Shown: positions 24,913-34,112, counted from the first letter of the stretch. The stretch is 64,000 bases of DNA from Halosolutus halophilus (GCF_022869805.1 NZ_CP094974.1:4650001-4714000); one strand, 5' to 3'. A program made the numbers and translations. The notes: a model not told the origin generated them from the letters alone.

Positions 24913-25444
24913 CGCGGTACTGGCGATACTGGCCGTCGGATCGGACTGCTCGCCCTGCTGATCGGTGGTGACGAATCGCCCGTCAGCGGAGCCGACGCGT
25001 CTGGACGGCTCGGCGCCGAGAAAGCGGTGCCGGACGACGCTACCGCCGCCCGTGACCGTGGGGACGTGCTGAGCCAGTCCGAGACGAACCCGCGTGGCGT
25101 ATCGGACCCCTTCGGGGGTGAGGCCGACGAGGGTGCCGTCCAGTTCACGACGGCGAGCGACGAACCGCGCTCGAAACCCGATCTCGAGATGATACGCCGG
25201 GTGACCCGCGGTACAACGGGTCCGACGACGCGGTCGAGATCGATCTCTCCGAGTCGTCGCTGGCGGACGAAGCGAGCGAGGCCACCGACTCCGTCCCCGA
25301 GCAGTTACAGCCCGTCCAGACCGAGGATGCGGAACCCGAACCGAGTCCGCCGGAGGACGCGTCTCACGTGCAGGCCGACGTAGCCCGGATCGGCCGCCGT
25401 CGCACCACCAGTGATTGTTTCAACCGGTCGAGCGATCCACGACC
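24913..25444 (+). pseudogene. Degenerate acidic-protein gene
   Basis: Two plus-strand segments look coding but are in different frames: GDVLSQSETNPRGVSDPFGG near 25060-25120 and NGSDDAVEIDLSESSLADEA...EQLQPVQTEDAEPEPSPPED near 25215-25370. Both are acidic and typical of haloarchaeal linker-rich proteins. No single frame covers them and no convincing start is seen, so I treat the stretch as a frameshifted remnant. Family unknown. Confidence 0.3.
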
Positions 25445-25993
25445 GTGACACTCGCGATTATCTCCGATTCGCACATCCCGGAGCGAGAGTCGTCGATCCC
25501 GGAGCCGTTCCGCGAGCGGATCGCCGCTGCCGATTACACCATCCACGCCGGCGACTTCGAGACGCCCGAAGTCCTCGCCGACGTCGAGGAACTCACAGCG
25601 GATTTGACGGCCGTCCACGGCAACGTCGATCCGGCCGAGATCGGCCTGCTGTCGGTCGCCGAGGTCGCGGTCGACGGCGTCACCTTCGTCGTCACCCACG
25701 GGACGCTGAACCCGGTCAGCGCGGCCGTCTACAATGACTACGGGTTCGTCATGAGCGCCGAGGGCTGGGCGAGCGCGATCGCCGACACGGCCCGCGCCCG
25801 AACGCGAGCCTGGGACGGCGAGGGGATCGTCGGCGTCGGTGGCCACACGCACCAGGTCGAGGACACGGTCCACGAGGACGTCCGCGTCCTCAACCCCGGC
25901 TCCGTCACGGGGGCCGATCCGGCCGAGGAGGCGACGATGCTGACCGTCGAGGTCGACGACGGCGAGATCGACGTCACGCAGCATCAGGCCTGA
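25445..25993 (+). CDS. Metallophosphoesterase, YfcE/MJ0936 family
   Basis: 182 residues from GTG 25445. The binuclear-metal phosphodiesterase motifs are complete: IISDSHIPE (D-x-H), HAGDFETPE (GD), VHGNVDPAE (GN-D), VVTHGTL (H) and GGHTHQVE (GHTH). The family cleaves phosphodiester bonds of small or artificial substrates; the in vivo target is unknown. It is followed by a uracil-DNA glycosylase gene 160 bases away on the same strand, but common function is not implied. Confidence 0.88.
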   Translation: MTLAIISDSHIPERESSIPEPFRERIAAADYTIHAGDFETPEVLADVEELTADLTAVHGNVDPAEIGLLSVAEVAVDGVTFVVTHGTLNPVSAAVYNDYGFVMSAEGWASAIADTARARTRAWDGEGIVGVGGHTHQVEDTVHEDVRVLNPGSVTGADPAEEATMLTVEVDDGEIDVTQHQA

Positions 25994-26154
25994 CCGGACG
26001 GAAGCGACGCCGACGACGAATCGGACGAGGTCGACCACGCGTAGCGCTCGCGTACCGGAGTGGGTTCCCGATCGATCTCGCCGACGGATGTCCGTCGACC
26101 GGGGTGCGAAAGTAAGGGAAACGGTGTTTCCGGTCCCGGTCGTAGCTCCGCACG

Positions 26155-26757
26155 ATGACCGATCAGCCATCGACCGACTGGGCGTTCGAGACCGCGTTCG
26201 CGGACGCGCTCGACGCGGTTCCGGACGACCACCACGATCCCGATCGGTTCGTCCCCGGCGTCGGCCCGCTGTCGGCCGACGTGATGCTCGTCGGCGAGGC
26301 ACCGGGCGGACGGGAGGTCGCCGAGGGCGAACCGTTCGTCGGACAGGCCGGCTCCCAGCTCGATCGGGCGCTCGAATCGATCGGCCACGATCGCCGGGAC
26401 CTGTACATCACCAACCTCGTCAAGGTGCGGCCGCCGGAGAACCGCGATCCCCACGTCGCGGAGATCGAGGCGTGGTGGCCGGTGCTGGAGGCCGAGATCG
26501 AGCGCGTCGACCCAACCGTCATCGTTCCGATGGGAAGCTTCGCGACGGCCGAGATACTCGACACCGACGAGACGATCACCGACCTGCACGGTCGAGAGTT
26601 CGAGCGCGAGATGACGGGCACCGCTCGCGGAGACGAGTCGGGAGAGCGTGCGGAGCGGATCGTCGTCCCGTCGTTTCACCCGGCCGCAGCGCTGTACGAT
26701 CGCAGCAAGGTCGACGCGATCGAGGCCGATCTGGCGGCGGCGCTGGAGCGGGCGTGA
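26155..26757 (+). CDS. Uracil-DNA glycosylase superfamily protein, cysteine-free
   Basis: 200 residues. Family-4-like motifs: VMLVGEAPGGREVAEGEPFV (motif A, about 43), GQAGSQLDRAL, YITNLVKVRPPENR (about 84), VIVPMGSFAT (about 121) and VPSFHPAAALYD (motif with His, about 173). It would excise uracil from DNA to start base-excision repair. It has no cysteine at all, so it cannot hold the 4Fe-4S cluster usual for family 4. A 15-residue polar insert (MTGTARGDESGERAER) precedes the last motif. Confidence 0.88.
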   Translation: MTDQPSTDWAFETAFADALDAVPDDHHDPDRFVPGVGPLSADVMLVGEAPGGREVAEGEPFVGQAGSQLDRALESIGHDRRDLYITNLVKVRPPENRDPHVAEIEAWWPVLEAEIERVDPTVIVPMGSFATAEILDTDETITDLHGREFEREMTGTARGDESGERAERIVVPSFHPAAALYDRSKVDAIEADLAAALERA

Positions 26758-26835
26758 CGACGGCGGCGTTTCGAAGCCGGTCCCGACGGTCGGGGGCGCC
26801 CGGATCCGAGCAGTCGGCTCCCGGACACCGTTGCA

Positions 26836-26841
26836 TTTTAA
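26836..26841 (+). promoter_or_regulatory. TATA box of the 49-residue membrane protein gene
   Basis: TTTTAA about 27 bases ahead of ATG 26866, fitting a leaderless transcript. Confidence 0.5.
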
Positions 26842-26865
26842 GAGTGACACCTGCTATCAGTAGCT

Positions 26866-27015
26866 ATGGAACTCGACGAACTCCTCGAAGGGGAATCACT
26901 CACCGGGCGTCAGGCAGCGATCATCTTCTTTACCTTTCTCATCCTCATCGTCCTGGCCGCACTGTTTCTCATCACCTTCAGCGATTTCTTCCGGAATCTC
27001 GTCGCGTTCGCGTGA
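26866..27015 (+). CDS. 49-residue single-span membrane protein
   Basis: ATG 26866, TGA 27013. A short acidic cytoplasmic start (ELDELLEGESLTGRQ) leads into one strong membrane helix (IIFFTFLILIVLAALFLITF) and a short tail. A well-placed promoter supports expression. No family name is known to me; such single-helix peptides often modulate larger membrane complexes. A divergent or convergent partner is not evident, and the next gene (PadR regulator) faces it. Confidence 0.6.
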   Translation: MELDELLEGESLTGRQAAIIFFTFLILIVLAALFLITFSDFFRNLVAFA

Positions 27016-27144
27016 TCGGTCGCCGTCGACGGTCGTCCTGGATCCGTGACGACTCCCGGGAACGTCTGCCGGAACCGAGCTATCCAGCCGGTGGCCGTCG
27101 CTCGATCGATGCTCGTCGATCGGTGTCGACGCCGGACTCGTGCG

Positions 27145-27423
27145 TTACAGTTCGTCGAGGTACTGCGTTTCCCACTCCCGGCGCTGTTCGATCTGCTGGC
27201 GGCCCTCGTCGCTGATCGCGTAGTAGTTCGTTCGGCGATCGAGTTGTCCCTTCTCGACGAGCCCCTTGTTGACGAGCGTGTCGAGGTTCGGATAGAGTCG
27301 GCCGTGGTTGATGTCGCTGCTGTAGTACGTCTCGATCTCGTCTTTCACGTCCTGGCCGGACGGCTGGTCGGCGCCTGCGATGACGTACAGGAGATCTCGC
27401 TGAAACCCGGTCAGATCGTCCAT
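27145..27423 (-). CDS. PadR-family transcriptional regulator
   Basis: 92 residues, a complete minimal PadR winged helix: FQRDLLYVIAGADQPSGQDV (helices 1-2), HGRLYPNLDTLVNKGLVEKG (recognition helix and wing, with the hallmark YP-L-LV-KGL pattern) and RTNYYAISDEGRQQIEQR. These repressors bind inverted repeats near their own promoter and often control exporters or stress genes. No obvious target is adjacent. The gene is transcribed towards the 49-residue membrane protein gene. Confidence 0.88.
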   Translation of the reverse strand: MDDLTGFQRDLLYVIAGADQPSGQDVKDEIETYYSSDINHGRLYPNLDTLVNKGLVEKGQLDRRTNYYAISDEGRQQIEQRREWETQYLDEL

Positions 27424-27872
27424 GGTTCACCCATGTAGTCACACCAGTAGACTGATTGTTTGTTATCGATCACGTATCTGGGGTTTTGGTGCCGGTTTCG
27501 TGGTCCTGATCGGCGTAGCGACCACAATCGTGGCGACGCTATACCGTAGGAGCCACCTACCGCGACCGGCTGTCGTGCCGTCGTAGTCGTCGATCGAAGG
27601 CCGGTTTTCCGCCGCGAGACGCGGCGTGTGTACGTCGTAGTGACTGCCGACTATCGTAATGGTGACGATAGCAACCCCGATCGTGACGACTCGTCTCACG
27701 TCGCCGGGAGAAGGCACCCGCCGGTCCGCGATCGGCGTGATGGCCTGCCGGAACAGCCGCGGCTCCTCGAGCGACGCGTCGCGTCGTAGCCGACGCGGCC
27801 GTGGCTCGTCGAGTAGCGTGCTGAAGAATTGCTAATCGAATGTGAACCCGTTACCGAACGTGAGAGGCCGTG
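27424..27872. other. Intergenic, possible decayed membrane gene
   Basis: A minus frame (27463-27717) holds one hydrophobic stretch (VVTIGVAIVTITIVGSHYD) and otherwise unnatural sequence. Not called as a gene. Confidence 0.4.
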
Positions 27873-28067
27873 TTACAGGCGGGTGACGTTGGTGGCGCGG
27901 GGGCCCTTGGGGGCCTGTTCGATGTCGAATTCGATGTCTGTGCCTTCTTCGAGGTCCGGACCGCCAACGTCTTCCATGTGGAAGAAAACGTCATCGTCCG
28001 CGTCGTCCGTCGAAATGAAACCGTAGCCGCCTGTGTCGTTGAAGAAATCAACGTTTCCTTTCGCCAT
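27873..28067 (-). CDS. cspA: Cold-shock protein (CspA family)
   Basis: 64 residues, one cold-shock OB fold. RNA-binding motifs RNP1 and RNP2 appear as GGYGFISTD and DVFFHMEDV, starting with AKGNVDFFNDTGGYGF and ending EQAPKGPRATNV. It binds single-stranded RNA/DNA as a chaperone and anti-terminator. Acidic adaptation (DDADDD) is evident. The upstream region (28068-28140, read on minus) carries a TATA-like TTATAC and an A+T-rich leader, consistent with strong or cold-regulated expression. Confidence 0.95.
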   Translation of the reverse strand: MAKGNVDFFNDTGGYGFISTDDADDDVFFHMEDVGGPDLEEGTDIEFDIEQAPKGPRATNVTRL

Positions 28068-28512
28068 TGCAACCTAACGAACCCCCGCCACACGTATAAC
28101 AGTTGTGTTATAGTTATTCTATCGAAAGGAAAATAATTCGAAGTGGAATCTACCATACGGGGAACGATCGGCTCAAATACGTCAGATTCGGTTTTCACGA
28201 ATCTCGGACAAAACACGTCTCGATGGGACGAAATGACGATCGGTCCGTCCCCGGAGCGACGCCTACCGCACCGCTTCGGCAGTGTGTGGGCGTGGCTGTG
28301 TCCGTCTCGTTCCGCGACACGACGGCGGCGATCGAGACGATCGTCGCGTTCGACGCCGACCGATCGTCCAGAACGACCACGTCTCGGCCGTGCGTCCGCG
28401 TCGTATGGGGCGTGCTCACAGCCCGACGGCCATCGCTTGCGATCACCGGGATCATACTCGGGCCCGCCTCGAATAGCACCGTTTAGGTAGATTCACTGAC
28501 TAACCCAGGGAT
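28068..28512. other. Promoter region of cspA and gene-free spacer
   Basis: 28068-28140 is A+T-rich with the dyad GTATAACAGTTGTGTTATAG on the plus strand, a candidate regulatory site for the divergent cspA gene. From 28190 to 28490 no convincing gene is seen; the minus frame there lacks family features. A weak TATA precedes the transporter gene. Confidence 0.5.
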
Positions 28513-29232
28513 ATGACTCAGCATCGCGGCACGCCGACGATCGCACAGGTGGCCCTGATCGGGCTATTCGTGGCGGCGCTCGTCACGGCCCAGTTGACCG
28601 CCTCGAAGGTACTCGCGTTCGACATCCCCGTGGCGCTCCCGATCACGGGAGCACAACTCGCCCTACCCGGAGCGGCGCTCGCCTACGCGCTGACGTTTCT
28701 CGCGAGCGACTGTTACACCGAACTGTACGGCAAGCGCGCGGCTCAGATCGTCGTCAACGTCGGGTTCGCGCTGAACTTCGTCGTCCTCGCGCTCGTCTGG
28801 TCGACGATTGCCGCACCGGCGGCCGATCCAGACAGTGCCGGGCAGTTCGCGACAGTGCTCGGCGCGTCGACGAACATCGTCCTCGGCAGTCTCCTCGCGT
28901 ACATAATTAGCCAGAACTGGGACGTGATCGTCTTCCACCGGATCCGGGAGTACACCGGCTCCGAGAAACTCTGGCTCCGCAACATCGGGTCCACGGCGAG
29001 CAGCCAGGCGATCGACACCGTCGTCTTCGTCGCCGTCGGCTTCGTCGTCGCGCCGGCACTCTTGGACGTCGGCATGGACTCACTCGGGTTCCGGGCGGCG
29101 CTCAACCTGGTGATCGGCCAGTACCTGCTGAAGTTCGCGATCGCGGTGCTGGACACGCCAATCGTCTACGCGATCGTCTCGCTCGTGCGATCGCGCGAAG
29201 GTGCGGAGGCCGGTGAGGCGCACGTCGCCTGA
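28513..29232 (+). CDS. Queuosine/archaeosine precursor transporter (YhhQ family)
   Basis: 239 residues, about six membrane helices. Family motifs: QLTASKVLAF (about 26), the conserved ALAYALTFLASDCYTELYGK (about 55), NWDVIVFHRIREYTG (about 137), LWLRNIGSTASSQAIDTVVF (about 156) and LNLVIGQYLLKF. YhhQ/QPTR proteins import deazapurine precursors such as preQ0, used in archaea for archaeosine in tRNA. A TATA-like TTTAGG about 30 bases upstream fits expression as a single gene. Confidence 0.9.
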   Translation: MTQHRGTPTIAQVALIGLFVAALVTAQLTASKVLAFDIPVALPITGAQLALPGAALAYALTFLASDCYTELYGKRAAQIVVNVGFALNFVVLALVWSTIAAPAADPDSAGQFATVLGASTNIVLGSLLAYIISQNWDVIVFHRIREYTGSEKLWLRNIGSTASSQAIDTVVFVAVGFVVAPALLDVGMDSLGFRAALNLVIGQYLLKFAIAVLDTPIVYAIVSLVRSREGAEAGEAHVA

Positions 29233-29354
29233 TTCCGATTCCTGTTCGAGTGATCCGCTAGTTCTGAGATCGCAACTGTTCGCGTGCGGTCGGCCGAATT
29301 CTCTCCCACGATCGATCGGAGATCGTTTTAGTACCTCGCGGGTGAGCCACCGGT

Positions 29355-30461
29355 ATGGACGAACGCGTTCGCGAACACGCGGCGGTACTGGTCGACTGGA
29401 GCGCACGAATCGAGGCGGGCGACAACGTGGTTCTCTCGGCGGGCCCGGACGCCCACGAACTCGCCGTCGCCGTCGCCGAGGAACTCGGCGAGCGAGGTGC
29501 GAACCTGCTCGCGACCTACAGTTCCGGCGAGGTCACGCGTGCGTACCTCCGGGCGCACGACGGCGACTTCGACGAGAACCCGGCCCACGAACGCGCGCTG
29601 CTCGAGGAGAGCGACGTCTACCTCTCGCTGGGCGGCGGGCGGAACACGAGTGCGACCGCCGACGTGCCGGGCGAGATCCGGCAGGCCTACAGCAGCGCCC
29701 GGACCGAGATCCGCGAGGAGCGGTACGACACGCGCTGGGTCTCGACGGTCCATCCAACCCGATCGCTCGCCCAGCAGGCGAACATGGCATTCGAGGAGTA
29801 CCGGGAGTTCGCGTACGACGCCATCCTTCGGGACTGGGAGTCCCTCGCTGAGGAGATGGCCCGGTTGAAGGACCTGCTCGACGAGGGGACGGAGGTACGA
29901 CTCGTCTCGACCGACACCGATCTCACGGTGTCGATCGAGGGCCGGACCGCGGTCAACAGCGCGGCGTCGGTCGTCTACGACTCGCACAACCTGCCGAGCG
30001 GCGAGGTCTTCACCGCCCCCGCCGCGACCGAGGGCGTGGTCAGCTTCGACGTCCCGATGACGATCCGCGGAGAACCGGTCCGGAACGCCCGGATGACGTT
30101 CGAGGACGGCGAAGTCGTCGACTACGCGGCCGAACAGGGCGAGGACGTGATCGGCGAAATTCTCGAGACCGATGCGGGTGCCCGCCGCCTCGGCGAACTC
30201 GGGATCGGGATGAACCGCGGGATCGATCGGTACACGGACAATATCCTCTTCGACGAGAAGATGGGCGAGACGATCCACCTCGCGCTCGGGCGGGCCTACG
30301 ACGCCTGTCTGCCCGACGGCGAGTCGGGCAACGATTCCGCCGTCCACGTCGACATGATCACCGACGTCAGCGCGGACTCCCGACTCGAGATCGACGGGGA
30401 GGTGATCCAGGAGAACGGTCGTTTTCGGTGGGAAGAGCGCGGTTCGGAGCGAACGGAGTGA
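29355..30461 (+). CDS. Aminopeptidase, M29 family
   Basis: 368 residues, standard for M29. Features include the N-terminal HAAVLVDWSARIEAGDNVVL, a catalytic region with NLPSGEVFTAPAATEG (Glu metal ligand, about 215), HLALGRAYDAC (His ligand, about 316) and VHVDMITDVS (His/Asp ligands, about 333). It removes N-terminal residues from peptides using a two-metal site, with a probable role in peptide turnover. The last about ten residues (WEERGSERTE) are encoded by a palindromic repeat that recurs 81 bases downstream, so the C-terminus has been rewritten by repeat insertion. Confidence 0.9.
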   Translation: MDERVREHAAVLVDWSARIEAGDNVVLSAGPDAHELAVAVAEELGERGANLLATYSSGEVTRAYLRAHDGDFDENPAHERALLEESDVYLSLGGGRNTSATADVPGEIRQAYSSARTEIREERYDTRWVSTVHPTRSLAQQANMAFEEYREFAYDAILRDWESLAEEMARLKDLLDEGTEVRLVSTDTDLTVSIEGRTAVNSAASVVYDSHNLPSGEVFTAPAATEGVVSFDVPMTIRGEPVRNARMTFEDGEVVDYAAEQGEDVIGEILETDAGARRLGELGIGMNRGIDRYTDNILFDEKMGETIHLALGRAYDACLPDGESGNDSAVHVDMITDVSADSRLEIDGEVIQENGRFRWEERGSERTE

Positions 30462-30473
30462 GCGAGAACCGCG
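30435..30473. repeat. 39-bp palindromic repeat, copy 1
   Basis: Begins GAGCGCGGTTCGGAGCGAAC; its ends (GCGGTTC/GAACCGC) pair, as do inner parts. Identical to 30516-30554. It overlaps the 3' end of the aminopeptidase gene and supplies its stop codon. Confidence 0.85.
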
Positions 30474-30515
30474 GTATGCGAACGGGAAACGGACGTGACC
30501 CGTGAGCCGTGGAGC

Positions 30516-30554
30516 GAGCGCGGTTCGGAGCGAACGGAGTGAGCGAGAACCGCG
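30516..30554. repeat. 39-bp palindromic repeat, copy 2
   Basis: Exact copy of 30435-30473, intergenic. Related sequence occurs inside the ABC exporter gene at about 37660-37795. Confidence 0.85.
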
Positions 30555-30832
30555 ACAGTGCGATCGGTGCGGACAGGAACCGATTACCGGAGTAACACCA
30601 CATTACTGGCCGTCTCGCTGCGAGATGGACGATCGAAGTGACCGCATAGTAATGGTCGATTCTCCCCTCGAGTGTGACACCGCCATGACCGGTGGCGGCC
30701 AGTAACCGGTCCGGGCGATACGCTGCTCATCGCCCCTCCCCCGCTTCGACAGTTGTCTGCCCGCCCTGCCGGAGGCGGTACGTATCCGGCACTATCGGTT
30801 CCATTTATCGCCGTCGAGTCCGAACGATCGGT

Positions 30833-31447
30833 ATGCGCGATCGGCTCCGGGCAGGTGTCGCCGTCTACAACGACGGGTACTACCACGCCGCACACGACGC
30901 CTGGGAGGACTACTGGCTCGACCTCGACGCCGGGACCGACGACGAGCGCCTGTTACACGGGTTGATCCAGTTCACCGCCGCCGTCTACCACGCCCGCGAT
31001 CGCAACTGGGCGGGTGCCGTCGGCCTCGCGAGGAGCGGTCGGGACTACCTCGACGGCTTGCCGGCGGACTACCGCGACGTTCGACTCGACGCGATCCGGT
31101 CGGTTCTCGAGACGCTCGCGGCGGATCCCGAGGTCGTCGAGCGCCGCTCGCCGCCGCCGATCGAACACGAGGGCACGACGCCCGCGCTCGCGGATCTCGG
31201 ATTCGAACCGACGGCGATCGCGGCGGTCGTCCTCGCCGAAGAACTTGAGTTCGACGAGGAACCGATCGACCGGGCGAAAGCCTACGCAGAGAGCGATCTG
31301 GCGGCCGGCGAAGACGACAGCCAGTTCATCACGTTGCTGTTCGACTTCGTCCGCGAAGACGAGCACCGCGGGATCGTTTTCCAGCGACTGACGGAGCACG
31401 TCCAGCGGCGGACACATCGCGAAGAAGACGTCGAAGGGCTGTTCTGA
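30833..31447 (+). CDS. DUF309 protein
   Basis: 204 residues from ATG 30833, with TATA-like ATTTATC about 26 bases upstream. The DUF309 helical signature is YNDGYYHAAHDAWEDYW (about 12-28), followed by LLHGLIQFTAAVYHARDRNW. Two His, one Glu and one Trp line a putative pocket. The fold is a small helical bundle of unknown activity. The C-terminal 90 residues are a lineage-specific extension rich in acidic residues. Confidence 0.85.
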   Translation: MRDRLRAGVAVYNDGYYHAAHDAWEDYWLDLDAGTDDERLLHGLIQFTAAVYHARDRNWAGAVGLARSGRDYLDGLPADYRDVRLDAIRSVLETLAADPEVVERRSPPPIEHEGTTPALADLGFEPTAIAAVVLAEELEFDEEPIDRAKAYAESDLAAGEDDSQFITLLFDFVREDEHRGIVFQRLTEHVQRRTHREEDVEGLF

Positions 31448-31539
31448 CCGACCCAATTCCTCGGGTCGGTCGCACCGGATCTCGATCGCCTTCCGCCGAA
31501 TTATTTCGTGGCTCGTCCCCGACGCCGACGTTCGGCAGT

Positions 31540-32787
31540 CTATTCGTTCGAGTCGGACCGAATGGGAGTCCCATCGGGTCCGAGGACCCACCAGACGCCG
31601 TTGCTCCCCTGTCCACGAGCGTCGCCCGGTGCGTCGTCCTGGGCGAAGCCGTACAGCGGCCAGCCGTTGGCCATCACCTGCATCTCGCCGGTTTCTCGCT
31701 CGAAGGTCTCGAGGTCGGCGGTGACGTCGTCGCCAGCGGCGATCGTGTCGGTGGTGAGCGGCGGCCACGCATCGGCGCAATCCTCGTAACAGGCACTCTC
31801 CGACTCTCCCTGGGTGTCCTGATCGAACATGTACAGCGTCATTTCGTCCGAGTCGACCAGGATGTCCCCGTGCTCGGGGTGGTCGCGGACTTGAACGGTC
31901 GGCGCTGTCTCCTCGGCTTCGTCACGATCCGGGAGTTCATCTGCGAAGCGATCGATATCGGCGAGGACGTCCTCGAACGGCACCGTTCCCTGATCTTGAA
32001 TCGTCGCCGGATCGAGCGCGGGAGCGGCGAGGATTTCGTGCGGTGTCAGCCACGCCCACTCGCAGTCCTCGTTCCCCTCGGTCGTCGCGTTGAGTTCGTG
32101 TTCGAGGAATTCCGTGCTAAACGGCGCAAGGAGCGGCGGGTCGTCACTCCCTTCGAACGTATCCTCGTAGTCTGGCACGTCGTCCTCCCCGAAGTCGCCG
32201 ACGATAATTCGCATGGCCATGCCGAGAACGTGGTGTGGACCACAGTACACGTCGTACACGCCCGCTTCGGTGAACTCGTAGAGCCAGGCGCTACCGGCGT
32301 TGAGTACCGGCGACGAGAACGGGGGGACTCCGTCAGGCACCCGCTGTTGGAAGCCCTGTGCGGGATGATAGGCCGTAATCGTGTGATCGGGAGATTCGGG
32401 GGTAAACTGCACGACGTCGCCAGCACTCACGTGAATGCCAGTCGGTTCGAAGTGGAAGAAGGGGGGACGACCCGGGTTCTCCGGGTCTTCCGGTTCCTCC
32501 GTGTGGAGTTCGATTTCGTGGTCCGGGACAAGGGTCTCGGGAATTGCCTCGACGTCCGGCGCCGCAAAGCCGTACTGCGGGTCGATCTCCGCCGCGTCGG
32601 ACCCGGTAGTATCGGTCTCTTCTGCGTCGGAGTCATCGTCGTCGCGAGCGGATGCGAGACCACTGCCCAGCGAGAGGGTGATCCCCGCGCCCAGCGTTTT
32701 CAGCAGCGGTCGCCGCTCGAAGTCGATCCACTCGGCTATCGGTTTGTCGAACGATTCCTCTGTTCTCTCCGCCTCGGGTGATCGCAT
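31540..32787 (-). CDS. Exported blue-copper protein fused to a secreted-repeat domain
   Basis: 415 residues. The N-terminus has ERRPLLKTLGAGITLSLG, a Tat-like signal with one conserved Arg pair. The cupredoxin domain (about 100-200) shows a type-1 copper site: SPDHTITAYHP (first His) and YCGPHHVLGM (Cys-His-Met). The C-terminal domain (about 300-410) contains DILVDSDEMTLYMFDQDTQG, SACYEDCADAWPPL and MQVMANGWPLYGFAQDD, the COG4315/PF03640 'secreted repeat' fold. Predicted extracellular electron carrier or copper sensor. The two domains joined in one chain is unusual. Confidence 0.82.
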   Translation of the reverse strand: MRSPEAERTEESFDKPIAEWIDFERRPLLKTLGAGITLSLGSGLASARDDDDSDAEETDTTGSDAAEIDPQYGFAAPDVEAIPETLVPDHEIELHTEEPEDPENPGRPPFFHFEPTGIHVSAGDVVQFTPESPDHTITAYHPAQGFQQRVPDGVPPFSSPVLNAGSAWLYEFTEAGVYDVYCGPHHVLGMAMRIIVGDFGEDDVPDYEDTFEGSDDPPLLAPFSTEFLEHELNATTEGNEDCEWAWLTPHEILAAPALDPATIQDQGTVPFEDVLADIDRFADELPDRDEAEETAPTVQVRDHPEHGDILVDSDEMTLYMFDQDTQGESESACYEDCADAWPPLTTDTIAAGDDVTADLETFERETGEMQVMANGWPLYGFAQDDAPGDARGQGSNGVWWVLGPDGTPIRSDSNE

Positions 32788-33219
32788 CGTATCACTCCCC
32801 CAGTTGCTGTCGCCTGCGTCGAATACGTAAACTCACGGAGGAATATAGTGACAGGATCGTTCCATCTCGATAAAGTCTGATAACCAATGTATCGAATACT
32901 GTACCTCTCCAGGCGGCGTCCGCCGCCCGCACCATGGTAATAACTAACACACTCGGGGGGGGAGATGGAACGACTCTCTGGACCATAATTTCATTTACTT
33001 CTATATAGAATACTAAACGCTTGGCGACCCCACCCGTTCCACATTCGGACCGCTCGAGTTCAAAAATCCGGGTACTGTCTGTGGGATGATTACGGACGAT
33101 CCGATCGATAGCTGTCTCTCGCCGAGATACCGTCTCTGGCTCCGAAAGCGAGGGTAGAGAGACTGCTCGGGTCGGGACTTCTCCCGGCCCACTCGTGGGG
33201 TTTCGAGGCCTGATCGCAG
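32788..33219. other. Gene-free spacer between cupredoxin and azf genes
   Basis: No frame with natural composition. It holds the cupredoxin promoter (read on minus; A+T-rich 32970-33020 may include CTATATAG at about 33000) and nothing else recognisable. Confidence 0.5.
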
Positions 33220-33963
33220 TCAATCGTGTCGCGCCGAGTTGTCCCGTGGGTCGTAGCCGAGCACTTCGCGAGCACGATCGATCGAGTAGTACTTGCGATC
33301 GTTGTCGGAGATGCCGTAGACGATTTCGTAGTCGTAGTCGGCGCGAATGCACCGATCGAACAGGTGCGCACAGTCCCGGTAGGAGAGCCACATCGCCTGT
33401 CCGCGCTCGTAGTCGATCGGCGGGTGGCCCTCGGTGAGGTTACCGATGCGGACGTTGACGACGGAAATCCCGTACTCGTCGTGGTAGTAGCGGCCGAGGG
33501 TTTCGCCGGCCGCCTTCGAGACGCCGTAGAGGTTGCTAGGGCGGGGTAACTCGGTGCCGTCTAACAGGTAGTCGTCGTGGGATCGGTACATGTCGGGCGT
33601 GCGCTCGTCGGTTTCGTAGGCGCCGACGGCGTGGTTCGACGAGGCGAAGGCGATTTTCTCGACGCCGGCGTCGACGGCGGCCTCGAAAATGCTCTGCGTG
33701 CCGTCGATGTTGTTCGTCAGGACGCTCTCCCACGGTGCCTCCGGGCGGGGATCACCCGCGAGGTGGATCACCACGTCGATCCCCTCCATCGCCTCGCGGA
33801 CGGCGTCCTCGTCGGTGATGTCCGCGACGACGAACTCGCCCGGGTGGTCCTCTGTCGGCGGATCGCGATCCATCAAGCGCCACTCGTGCTCGTCGGCGAG
33901 GCCGCCGAGAATCGCCTCACCGACGCGCCCCGCAGCCCCCGTGAGCAGGACCGACTGTGCCAT
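33220..33963 (-). CDS. azf: NAD-dependent glucose-6-phosphate dehydrogenase (Azf type)
   Basis: 247 residues from ATG 33963. Extended short-chain dehydrogenase: nucleotide motif VLLTGAAGRVGEAILGGL, NAD-selective Asp (RLMDRDPP), DITDEDAVREAM, HLAGDPRPEAPWESVLTNN, and the catalytic Tyr-Lys in SNLYGVSKAAGETLGRYY. The sequence closely follows, from memory, the Haloferax enzyme Azf that starts the oxidative pentose phosphate pathway in haloarchaea. A wider reading would be uronate or sugar-nucleotide dehydrogenase. Slightly shorter than the usual about 262 residues, ending DNSARHD. Confidence 0.85.
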   Translation of the reverse strand: MAQSVLLTGAAGRVGEAILGGLADEHEWRLMDRDPPTEDHPGEFVVADITDEDAVREAMEGIDVVIHLAGDPRPEAPWESVLTNNIDGTQSIFEAAVDAGVEKIAFASSNHAVGAYETDERTPDMYRSHDDYLLDGTELPRPSNLYGVSKAAGETLGRYYHDEYGISVVNVRIGNLTEGHPPIDYERGQAMWLSYRDCAHLFDRCIRADYDYEIVYGISDNDRKYYSIDRAREVLGYDPRDNSARHD

Positions 33964-34112
33964 TCGTTCGGTGTGAAGGTGAGCGTCGATAAGTAACGTG
34001 CGATTCCGCGTCGGTTCGGTCGTCGCTGGCATAGTCCACCCCGCCTCCCGACGCGCTCGCGCGACGTCGCGACACCGGAATGACCTTCTCGGTTGCACTC
34101 GAGTCCTTCCGT

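Noticed and set aside
28195-28479. Minus-strand frame of 94 codons upstream of the YhhQ-type gene
   Set aside because: No promoter, family feature or natural charge pattern.
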